In this document: positions 1-5,904 of the stretch, in pieces
Layout: the number at the start of each line of letters is the position of its first letter
How positions within the stretch are numbered: the first letter of the stretch is position 1
DNA from: an uncultured Ignavibacteriales bacterium
Lineage (GTDB): Bacteria > Bacteroidota > Ignavibacteria > Ignavibacteriales > Ignavibacteriaceae
Length of the DNA: 7,633 nt
Assembly (NCBI GenBank): GCA_903915485.1
Contig: CAIWTC010000708.1
Location: forward strand, 1-7,633
Direction of reading: 5' to 3'
Translations under genes and position numbers: made by a program
Notes under the pieces: model-generated
What the model was told of the DNA's origin: nothing
Seen by the model: the letters and a program-made list of their open reading frames with translations, nothing else
Database searches by the model: none

Positions 1-1199
1 TAACTATGATTCTTGCCGGCGGGCAGGGTGAGAGACTCAACCCTTTGACCTCTTTTAGATCAAAACCCGCAGTTCCGTTCGGTGGTAAATACAGAATAGT
101 TGATTTCGCACTTTCAAATTGCCTTAATTCAGGGCTTAGGCGAATATATATATTAGTTCAGTACAAATCTGATTCTATTAACCAGCACATTTCTGAAGCG
201 TGGAGTATTTTTAATCCTGAGTTGGGCGAGTTTATTTATACAATCCCTCCACAAAGAAAATTAAATGGTGACTGGTATTTAGGAACCGCAAATGCAATTT
301 ATCAGAATATGAATTTATTCTCAGATAAAAAATGCAAATGGGCTCTTATACTTAGCGGCGACCATATCTATAAAATGGATTATATGAAAATGCTTCAGTT
401 CCATGCAGATACTAAAGCAGACATTTCGATTGCGTGTATGGAAGTTCCTCTTGAGGAGGCCTCGAGGTTCGGAGTTATCGGTGTTGATTCAAAATACAGA
501 GTACAGTCTTTTATAGAGAAACCCGCTAACCCGCCTGAGGATCCTAATAAGAAGGGTTATGCGATGGCAAGTATGGGTATATATATATTTAATGAGGCCG
601 CTCTAAAACAGGTTCTACTAGAGATGCAGGCAAAGAAAATTAAAAGTCACGACTTTGGTCATGACATTATCCCTTATATGATTCGTTCCGAATACAATGT
701 GCTTGCTTATCCGTTTATAGATGAAAACAAGAAAAGCAAACCTTACTGGAAAGATATTGGAACAATTGATAGCTATTATGATGCAAGTATGGATTTAATC
801 AGTGTCAATCCTGAATTTAACTTGTATGATTATGATTGGCCTATAAGAACTTTTCAGAATCAGTTTCCACCGGCAAAAACTCTTTCGCATGAAGGGGAAC
901 GAATTGGGCGAACACTCAACTCAATGATTTGCGATGGAACTATCGTTTCCGGAGGTTTGGTCGAAAGGTCAATTATTGGTGCGAATGTTAGAGTCAACTC
1001 CTATGCATATATAACTGATTCAATAGTTATGAATAACTGTAATATAGGCAGACGATCAAAAATCCGTAGGTCGATTATTGATAAAAATGTTAAAGTTCCT
1101 GAAGGTATGGAAATTGGATTTGACCCAATTGCTGATAAAAAAAGATTTACTGTTACCGAAAGTGGAATAGTAGTAATACCAAAGAACTACTCATTTTAA
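1..1199 (+). CDS. glgC: Glucose-1-phosphate adenylyltransferase (ADP-glucose pyrophosphorylase), 5'-partial
   Basis: Makes ADP-glucose and pyrophosphate from ATP and glucose-1-phosphate, the committed step of bacterial glycogen synthesis in the cytoplasm. The gene appears cut by the window edge. The frame is open from position 3, and the first ATG (position 6) sits inside the first beta strand just before the nucleotide-binding loop, so a few to about 25 residues are missing. Counting from that ATG: GGQGERL loop at 5-11, KPAVPFGGKYRIVDF at 20-34, the WYLGTANA segment at 90-97, SGDHIYKMDY at 117-126 with the catalytic-type Asp119, FIEKP at 169-173 with the sugar-phosphate Lys172, and YWKDIGT at 247-253. 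A C-terminal left-handed beta-helix domain of hexapeptide-like repeats runs from about 290 to 385. Two differences from E. coli GlgC are visible: Phe17 where E. coli has the activator-site Lys39, and Asn96 where GTAD is usual. Family assignment is very secure; allosteric properties are not predictable. uvrC follows after 32 nt. Confidence 0.97.
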   Translation, partial: TMILAGGQGERLNPLTSFRSKPAVPFGGKYRIVDFALSNCLNSGLRRIYILVQYKSDSINQHISEAWSIFNPELGEFIYTIPPQRKLNGDWYLGTANAIYQNMNLFSDKKCKWALILSGDHIYKMDYMKMLQFHADTKADISIACMEVPLEEASRFGVIGVDSKYRVQSFIEKPANPPEDPNKKGYAMASMGIYIFNEAALKQVLLEMQAKKIKSHDFGHDIIPYMIRSEYNVLAYPFIDENKKSKPYWKDIGTIDSYYDASMDLISVNPEFNLYDYDWPIRTFQNQFPPAKTLSHEGERIGRTLNSMICDGTIVSGGLVERSIIGANVRVNSYAYITDSIVMNNCNIGRRSKIRRSIIDKNVKVPEGMEIGFDPIADKKRFTVTESGIVVIPKNYSF

Positions 1200-1231
1200 T
1201 CGTTACTGCTGACTGGAAAGATAGGCAATAA

Positions 1232-3073
1232 TTGAGTGAAGGGTTAAAAGCGAAGATTGAAAATCTTCCTGAAAATCCGGGTGTTTATCAGTTTCTTGAC
1301 GAAAGGGGTAAAATATTATATGTTGGGAAGGCGAAAAATCTAAGGAATAGGGTTCGCTCATATTTCCATCTAAATAATCCATCTGCCAGAATATCATTGA
1401 TGGTAAAAAAAATCAATGATATTCAGCTGATTGTAACAGATAGCGAGGTTGAAGCACTAGTATTAGAAAACAATCTAATAAAGGAGCTTAAACCCCGCTA
1501 TAATGTTTTGCTCAAAGATGATAAGTCCTTTCCTTTTATCAAAGTTACAAATGAAGAATACCCTAGGATTTTCCCAACCCGCCAATTAACCCGCGATGGC
1601 TCAAAGTATTTCGGTCCTTATACGGATGTGCGGAATATGAAAGCATCCTTAAGAGTTATTAATCATATATTCAAAATCAGAAGTTGCCGCTTGGCGCTAA
1701 ATGATAAGTCAATAGGTGAGAAAAAATTTAAGCTTTGTCTTGACTATCATATTAAAAAATGTGATGCACCTTGTGAAGGGTTTATTTCATCAGAAGAATA
1801 CCGAAAATTAGTTAATCAAGCCTCAAAAGTTATTTCAGGAAAAACCAAAGAACTGGTCGCTGAATTAAAAGAAAAGATGGATACTGCTGCATCTGAACTT
1901 CATTTTGAACTTGCGGCAAGTCTCCGTGATAAGTTAGCTAAACTGGAAGTTCTACAGAATAAGCAAAAAGTTATTTCGGAAGACGATATTGACAGGGATA
2001 TTATTGCAGTAGCAGCAATGGGGAAAGATGCTGCTTGCAGTATCTTCAATATCAGGTCGGGGAAATTGATTTCCAAGAAACAAATGGGCGTTGCAGTTGA
2101 GGAGGAGTGCTCTAAGGAAGAACTGTATTTATCAATAATCAAACAATACTATGCAAATGAATTTATAGATATTCCAAAAGAAATAGTGTTGGAAGTGGAA
2201 CTTTCAGAAGATGATTCACTTCTTGAATGGTTGCGAATCAGGGCAGATAAGAAAGTGGAATTGTTTACACCTAAGAGAGGTGATCTCAAATCATTGCTTA
2301 AACTCTGTCAGGATAATGCTAATTTGCAATTGGGTGAAATCCAACTTCAAAAGATGAAAAGAGATGGAAATATTCCTCATACATTGGCTGCACTTAAAAG
2401 AGATTTAAGGTTAACAAAAGTTCCAAGGCGAATAGAATGTTTTGATATTTCTAATTTACAGTCAAGTGATATAGTTGGCGGCATGGTATGCTTTGTTGAT
2501 GGTAAACCAAAGAAGAGTGAGTACCGCAAATTCTTGATTGAAGATCTTGAGTACAATGACGATTTTGAAAGCATTAGGCAAATAGTTTTTAGGAGATACT
2601 CAAGAGTTAAGGAAGAAAAATTGCCGATGCCCGATTTGATTATTATTGACGGTGGCAAAGGTCAGTTATCAAGCGCTCTACATTCACTCAATCGATTAGG
2701 ATTAGGAAACACAAATATAATTGGTCTGGCAAAAAGACTTGAAGAAATATTTCTCCCGGAAGATTCCAATCCGGTAATAATTCCTAAAGTATCATCGTCA
2801 TTGAAATTACTTCAGATAATTCGAGACGAGACTCACCGATACGCAATTACATTTCACAGGCAAAGAAGATCAAAAAGAATTATTTCTACAGAGCTAACTG
2901 AAATACCCGGAATCGGTGCTAAACTAGCTGAAAAGCTATTGACTAAATTTGATAGTATCGAGCAGATACGGAGTTCAAGTGAGGAAATACTTGGACAAGT
3001 TGTTGGGCTGAAAAAAGCAGAGATAATATATAAATATTTTCAAGAGGTGGGGGATCATGAGCCAAAAATATAA
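1232..3073 (+). CDS. uvrC: UvrABC excinuclease subunit C
   Basis: Dual-incision nuclease of nucleotide excision repair, acting with UvrA and UvrB on bulky DNA lesions. All domains are present in 613 residues, the normal length. The GIY-YIG nuclease is at about 13-95 (Gly17-Val18-Tyr19, Tyr30-Val31-Gly32, Arg40, Glu79, Asn91). A four-cysteine cluster at 152, 169, 177 and 181 matches the ligand pattern of the UvrC iron-sulfur cluster. The UvrB-binding UVR helix pair is at about 205-240, and the RNase H-like 5' incision domain at about 395-545 has Asp405, Asp473 and His535. Tandem helix-hairpin-helix motifs are at about 555-605. The start is TTG: an in-frame TAA lies directly before it (1229-1231), no upstream start is possible, and a later start would cut into the GIY-YIG domain. 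The only Shine-Dalgarno-like sequence is a weak GGAAAG at 1215-1220, 11 nt upstream. The last 17 nt overlap the next gene. Confidence 0.98.
   Translation: MSEGLKAKIENLPENPGVYQFLDERGKILYVGKAKNLRNRVRSYFHLNNPSARISLMVKKINDIQLIVTDSEVEALVLENNLIKELKPRYNVLLKDDKSFPFIKVTNEEYPRIFPTRQLTRDGSKYFGPYTDVRNMKASLRVINHIFKIRSCRLALNDKSIGEKKFKLCLDYHIKKCDAPCEGFISSEEYRKLVNQASKVISGKTKELVAELKEKMDTAASELHFELAASLRDKLAKLEVLQNKQKVISEDDIDRDIIAVAAMGKDAACSIFNIRSGKLISKKQMGVAVEEECSKEELYLSIIKQYYANEFIDIPKEIVLEVELSEDDSLLEWLRIRADKKVELFTPKRGDLKSLLKLCQDNANLQLGEIQLQKMKRDGNIPHTLAALKRDLRLTKVPRRIECFDISNLQSSDIVGGMVCFVDGKPKKSEYRKFLIEDLEYNDDFESIRQIVFRRYSRVKEEKLPMPDLIIIDGGKGQLSSALHSLNRLGLGNTNIIGLAKRLEEIFLPEDSNPVIIPKVSSSLKLLQIIRDETHRYAITFHRQRRSKRIISTELTEIPGIGAKLAEKLLTKFDSIEQIRSSSEEILGQVVGLKKAEIIYKYFQEVGDHEPKI
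3043..3053 (+). promoter_or_regulatory. Ribosome binding site of the L,D-transpeptidase gene, inside uvrC
   Basis: The purine-rich AGAGGTGGGGG lies 3 nt before the ATG at 3057. Its AGGTGG core is one mismatch from AGGAGG at usable spacing. It supports the ATG at 3057 and hence the 17-nt overlap with uvrC, suggesting translational coupling. It is the clearest Shine-Dalgarno in the window. Confidence 0.6.
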
Positions 3074-3857
3074 TAAGTTGTATGCCTCCATTATAGTGGC
3101 TGTTTGTACGGTTAGTATTCTAGCGTCATCGTTGATATTTAACTCATCAATTGCAAATAATATAATCAAATATTTCCCAATATTAGAGAAAACAAAAACG
3201 AGCACGCCTTTTAAGTTTAATGAGTTTGTAAATGCAGATACGCTTTATACTCTCGGAACAAGTTGGATTGAGATTAACTTAAAAAGCCATACAGGGACAT
3301 TACATCAAAAATATGAAAAGAATTATATTTTTAGGATATCTGCAGGGACAGAGAAGATATCAGAAGGCATAGAAACCCCAGAAGGAATATTCTTAATCAG
3401 GTCTAAATTAAAAAAGACATATTCGAAACAATTTGATAGCACATTACTGATTAATTGGATGGGATTTTCAAACGGTGTTGGTTTTCATGCTCTTTCGGGG
3501 AATGGATATTATTATAACTTAGGAAAGCGGAATTCGTCACATGGTTGTATTCGTGTAACAAAAGATGATTCCGCAATAATTTATGACAGGGTGTCGTTAG
3601 GGACTCCTGTTATTGTTTCTAAAGAGGGTTCTGCGATATCTGTTAACTTCGTAGATTCGACAGATACTTATGCATACCTTTCAAAGAGCAAGTTAGAGTC
3701 TGAAATATCAAGAAGATTGGATCTACTTTATGAAGGTAAGTATTATTCTGAGCAAAAAGAGAAATTAGTTATAGATACAAAGAACATCGGGCACTCAGGG
3801 ATAAGCATAGGAGAAGTAGATAAAATTCCCGAAAAGCAAATAATTCCAAAAAAGTAA
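3057..3857 (+). CDS. Membrane-anchored YkuD-family L,D-transpeptidase
   Basis: Predicted periplasmic L,D-transpeptidase of 266 residues. The family makes 3-3 peptidoglycan crosslinks or attaches proteins to peptidoglycan through a cysteine thioester; which reaction applies here cannot be read from sequence. The N-terminus has one hydrophobic segment (about 9-29), best read as a signal anchor. Cys17 lies inside it but is not in a lipobox. The catalytic domain spans about 68-188 and carries the signature His144, 17 residues, then Ser161-His162-Gly163-Cys164 and Arg166; Cys164 is the expected nucleophile. IETPEGIF at 105-112 is the usual strand and turn of the fold. After the domain comes a polar tail of about 75 residues rich in Lys, Glu and Ser with no recognised domain. 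The gene starts inside the end of uvrC on a different frame, with a good ribosome binding site, so the two are probably cotranscribed. It lacks LysM or other wall-binding repeats. Confidence 0.9.
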   Translation: MSQKYNKLYASIIVAVCTVSILASSLIFNSSIANNIIKYFPILEKTKTSTPFKFNEFVNADTLYTLGTSWIEINLKSHTGTLHQKYEKNYIFRISAGTEKISEGIETPEGIFLIRSKLKKTYSKQFDSTLLINWMGFSNGVGFHALSGNGYYYNLGKRNSSHGCIRVTKDDSAIIYDRVSLGTPVIVSKEGSAISVNFVDSTDTYAYLSKSKLESEISRRLDLLYEGKYYSEQKEKLVIDTKNIGHSGISIGEVDKIPEKQIIPKK

Positions 3858-3902
3858 AGAAAATGATTAAATGTTAGAATATTCTTGGTTATTTTTAGCA
3901 AT

Positions 3903-3910
3903 TAGATTTG
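3903..3910 (+). promoter_or_regulatory. Possible Bacteroidota-type -7 element before the lipoprotein gene
   Basis: TAGATTTG is a full match to TAnnTTTG, the -7 consensus known from Bacteroidota. No TTTG is found 19-21 nt upstream (CTTG lies only 15 nt away), so half of the promoter is missing. Transcription would begin only a few bases before the ATG at 3918. This would favour the in-frame ATG at 3930 or a nearly leaderless message. Weak call. Confidence 0.25.
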
Positions 3911-3917
3911 AAGACAA

Positions 3918-5114
3918 ATGAAGAACTTTATGAACTATAAACCACTATTTCTACTATTAATATTAGTAACGGTAAGCCTGTTTAATGGATGTAAACAGAG
4001 CGAGAACAAAACCTTTGAAAAACATGCTTTTCAAGAGGTGATACTAAAGGCAATGCGAGGTGATGCAAAAGCAAATGATACATTATCACAATTATTTGAT
4101 TTAACAATTCCCGTAAACCCCAGATATAACACATTGATTATTGATAGTATCAATACGCAGCATGGCAGAACGCTATATACAATTTTGCTTGAATACCCAA
4201 ACCCATTTTACAATCGATTTGCTGTATATGATTCTTCATTAAGATTGATGTTAATTGACAGGTCGCTAAATGGGAATTTGAAGAAGAGTACACTTAAAGT
4301 AGGTACAATGCAGTTTATCCAAATTACTGAGTCCTTCCGTTCAAAAGATAATATTGCTTTAGAGCGAACCAGTATTTATGGAATGAAGCGCGATAGTGTC
4401 GTTCTTGGTTTGCGGACTTTCACAAAGTATAATGATTCTACAGTAGTATTGGATAGAAGTATTGAAAGTATGAGCAAAAATCTTCTACTAATGAAGGTTA
4501 ACGCCAAACCTAAAGCAGTTTATAATATTGACATAGACCGGTTTACGCTTGACACCAATTCTATGAAATATAAACCGGACAATACTTTGTTTGACTCTAA
4601 AGTTTCCGAATTAATTTTACTGTATAAAAAGCCATACAGCGACGATCAAATATTTGACAAAAAAAGTGCCCTTGCATCTGTCGGTAATTTGGCGGCACCT
4701 GATACAGTAAAAGGTAATGGCAATTCTAAATCTAAAAAAATGGGTTTCACTATCAGTTTGCCTGCTAGCGGATGGACTATCGAAAAAGATATCTTCATTT
4801 CAAATCAACTTAAGAAACCAACCAAGGGAGTCATTTTCACTAATAACAGTGAAGGTGCCAAGATACAGGTTATTGAACTTGGGTTAGAAGACCAGGCAGA
4901 GAATCATGTGAATTATTCATTAGACAAGTCAGCATCAAAAAACTATTTAATTCGGTTTACGGACAAAATAACCTTTAAGCGAAATTACATCAGATTTTTC
5001 GAGTTTACAGCATCAAACAAAAGATTCCTTCTTATATTTGACGCCCCTCAAACAACTTATTCAAAAAATTCAGATATGTATGAACAAATGATTAATTCAT
5101 TCAAGATTGATTGA
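3918..5114 (+). CDS. Lipoprotein of unknown function
   Basis: I do not recognise this 398-residue protein as a named family. It starts with a lipoprotein signal: charged N-terminus, hydrophobic stretch at about 9-22 and an LFNGC lipobox with Cys25 as the lipid-modified residue. Lys follows at +2, so no Asp+2 inner-membrane retention signal is seen. The mature part has a body of beta-rich alternation (about 65-240), a short Gly/Asn/Ser/Lys linker (about 264-274), and a C-terminal module from about 275. That module opens with GFTISLPASGW and ends with a helix-like segment into SFKID, a layout reminiscent of the Mog1/PsbP-like fold; this is inference from pattern only. The start at 3918 has no clear Shine-Dalgarno, and Met5 (3930) is an equally good start that keeps the whole signal peptide. 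It lies 60 nt after the transpeptidase gene and 40 nt before the phosphatase gene, suggesting an envelope role, but no function can be assigned. Confidence 0.85.
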   Translation: MKNFMNYKPLFLLLILVTVSLFNGCKQSENKTFEKHAFQEVILKAMRGDAKANDTLSQLFDLTIPVNPRYNTLIIDSINTQHGRTLYTILLEYPNPFYNRFAVYDSSLRLMLIDRSLNGNLKKSTLKVGTMQFIQITESFRSKDNIALERTSIYGMKRDSVVLGLRTFTKYNDSTVVLDRSIESMSKNLLLMKVNAKPKAVYNIDIDRFTLDTNSMKYKPDNTLFDSKVSELILLYKKPYSDDQIFDKKSALASVGNLAAPDTVKGNGNSKSKKMGFTISLPASGWTIEKDIFISNQLKKPTKGVIFTNNSEGAKIQVIELGLEDQAENHVNYSLDKSASKNYLIRFTDKITFKRNYIRFFEFTASNKRFLLIFDAPQTTYSKNSDMYEQMINSFKID

Positions 5115-5154
5115 TTTGAACATTTCTACCTGAATTAAAAGAAAGCACTAAAAA

Positions 5155-5631
5155 ATGAACATTTACTTAATTCGCCATGGTGATGCCGAGTCTATGAGTT
5201 TAAGAATTCCAGATTTTGAGAGAAAATTAACTCTTGATGGTATTGATACTATTACCAAAGCTGCTGAAGGCTGGAAAAAATTAATTCCTGAATTTGATTT
5301 TATAGTTTCATCCAATCTTGTCAGAGCAGTTCAGACATCAGAAATTGTCAAAGAGGTTTTTGGTTATAAAGGTGAAATAATCTTTGATAGATGTATTACT
5401 TCAGGAGACCCTAAGTCAGTATTGGAACTTGCAGTGTCGCTAAAGGGTCGTAATATCGCTTTCGTCGGGCACGAACCTCACTTTTCGAGATATACAGCCG
5501 AAATGATTTCCGCTACCGAAGCATATATTAATTTCAAAAAGGGAATGATAGCTAAAATTGTTTTTGAAGGCAAAAAGAAAGTCGGGGCCGGTGAATTGGA
5601 GTTTTTAATTCCTGCCAAGGCTTATAAATAA
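5155..5631 (+). CDS. sixA: SixA-like histidine phosphatase (phosphoglycerate-mutase branch 1 superfamily)
   Basis: Small single-domain phosphatase of 158 residues, the size of SixA, which removes phosphate from phosphohistidine in histidine-containing phosphotransfer domains. The superfamily motif LIRHGDAE starts at residue 5, with Arg7 and the phosphate-accepting His8. Arg57 lies in SSNLVRAVQT (52-61), the second phosphate-binding arginine. The second catalytic histidine is His106 in FVGHEP (103-108), followed by PHFS as in SixA relatives. No signal peptide is seen, so it is cytoplasmic. It lacks the insertions of true phosphoglycerate mutases. The natural substrate cannot be read from sequence; no phosphorelay gene lies nearby, and SixA-like proteins in many phyla remain uncharacterised. 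A purine run (AAAAGAAAG) upstream may act as a weak ribosome binding site. The stop codon abuts the 3' end of the oppositely oriented SRP RNA gene. Confidence 0.9.
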   Translation: MNIYLIRHGDAESMSLRIPDFERKLTLDGIDTITKAAEGWKKLIPEFDFIVSSNLVRAVQTSEIVKEVFGYKGEIIFDRCITSGDPKSVLELAVSLKGRNIAFVGHEPHFSRYTAEMISATEAYINFKKGMIAKIVFEGKKKVGAGELEFLIPAKAYK

Positions 5632-5642
5632 AAATGCCAGAT
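5626..5642 (-). terminator. Terminator of the SRP RNA gene, overlapping the sixA stop
   Basis: On the minus strand the SRP RNA's own closing helix (ATCTGGCA, 5642-5635) is followed at once by TTTTTATTT (5634-5626). The RNA's terminal stem therefore doubles as an intrinsic terminator stem. The T-run lies over the last sense codons and stop codon of sixA. Confidence 0.7.
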
Positions 5643-5731
5643 GAGTATCTACACAAAGAAATCGCTAACCGTTGCTTCCTTCCGGACCTGGCGGAGTTGG
5701 GCGTTTCAATGTTAAATACTATCTGGCACTG
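5632..5731 (-). ncRNA. ffs: Signal recognition particle RNA (4.5S type, small bacterial form)
   Basis: RNA component of the signal recognition particle, which with Ffh targets nascent membrane and secreted proteins. On the minus strand the segment complementary to 5673-5688 reads GGTCCGGAAGGAAGCA, the nearly invariant Ffh-binding core of bacterial SRP RNA, with the GGAA tetraloop at 5680-5683. The rest folds into the expected single long hairpin. The ends pair as TGCCAGAT (5728-5721) with ATCTGGCA (5642-5635), and AAACGC pairs with GCGATTT apart from one unpaired A nearer the loop. The length of about 95-100 nt matches the 4.5S form and excludes the long Alu-bearing type. A promoter match ends just upstream and a T-run follows the closing stem, so both ends are well supported to within a few bases. 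The gene is convergent with sixA. Confidence 0.96.
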
Positions 5732-5761
5732 AAAAATACGGAAAAATGTGGATATAACAAA
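5731..5761 (-). promoter_or_regulatory. ffs: Bacteroidota-type promoter of ffs
   Basis: On the minus strand TTTG (5761-5758) is followed by a 19-nt spacer and TATTTTTC (5738-5731), a 7 of 8 match to TAnnTTTG. Both the elements and the spacing fit the -33/-7 promoter described for Bacteroidota. The predicted transcription start falls within a few bases of the 5' end of the SRP RNA closing helix, which independently supports the call. Confidence 0.65.
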
Positions 5762-5826
5762 TTAGAATAAAATTCACTTCTAAAAATATCTCCACAACAT
5801 TTATAAAATACTCTATTGTAAAAATC

Positions 5827-5840
5827 ACAAACCTGTTTGT
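5827..5840. promoter_or_regulatory. 14-bp palindrome, candidate operator upstream of dinB
   Basis: ACAAAC and GTTTGT flank a 2-nt CT centre, giving a perfect inverted repeat about 65 nt before the dinB start codon and overlapping the TTTG of its likely promoter. The position suits a repressor site. dinB belongs to the SOS response in many bacteria, so a LexA site is possible, but the sequence is not a LexA box I can name. No regulator gene is in the window. Confidence 0.35.
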
Positions 5841-5867
5841 AATTGGTAATGTTATCAAATACTTTAA
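5836..5867 (+). promoter_or_regulatory. dinB: Candidate dinB promoter
   Basis: TTTG (5836-5839) is followed by a 20-nt spacer and TACTTTAA (5860-5867), a partial match (TAnnTT) to the Bacteroidota -7 element. A start near 5871 would leave a leader of roughly 35 nt. Such matches occur by chance in AT-rich DNA; the correct spacing and position are the main support. Confidence 0.4.
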
Positions 5868-5904
5868 CTAATATTCATTCACTCCTAAATACATTTTCTG
5901 GTTT

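Noticed and set aside
1203..1397. Minus-strand 64-codon open frame opposite the start of uvrC
   Set aside because: It lies almost wholly opposite a certain uvrC domain, has no recognisable protein features and is best explained as a shadow of that gene.
3105..3109. Cys17 in the transpeptidase N-terminus as a lipoprotein cysteine
   Set aside because: It is preceded by Val-Ala-Val inside the hydrophobic core, not by a Leu-x-Gly/Ala lipobox; a signal anchor fits better.
1900..3205. Several minus-strand open frames of 76-93 codons inside uvrC and the transpeptidase gene
   Set aside because: All are antisense to well-supported coding sequence and show compositions typical of reverse-frame artefacts.
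1232..5631. uvrC, transpeptidase, lipoprotein and sixA as a new functional system such as a defence island
   Set aside because: Each recognisable gene is a common housekeeping type, there are no nuclease, helicase, toxin or mobile-element partners, and close spacing alone is weak evidence for joint function.
5635..5728. Hairpin ends on the plus strand as a possible sixA terminator
   Set aside because: The inverted ends do pair on the plus strand, but no T-run follows (GAAAAATACGG), and the structure is fully explained by the SRP RNA on the other strand.
5772..5889. Near-identical 13-nt direct repeats ATTCACTTCTAAA (5772) and ATTCACTCCTAAA (5877) in the ffs-dinB spacer
   Set aside because: Only two copies, one mismatch, in AT-rich DNA; not enough to claim a binding-site pair or a recombination scar.
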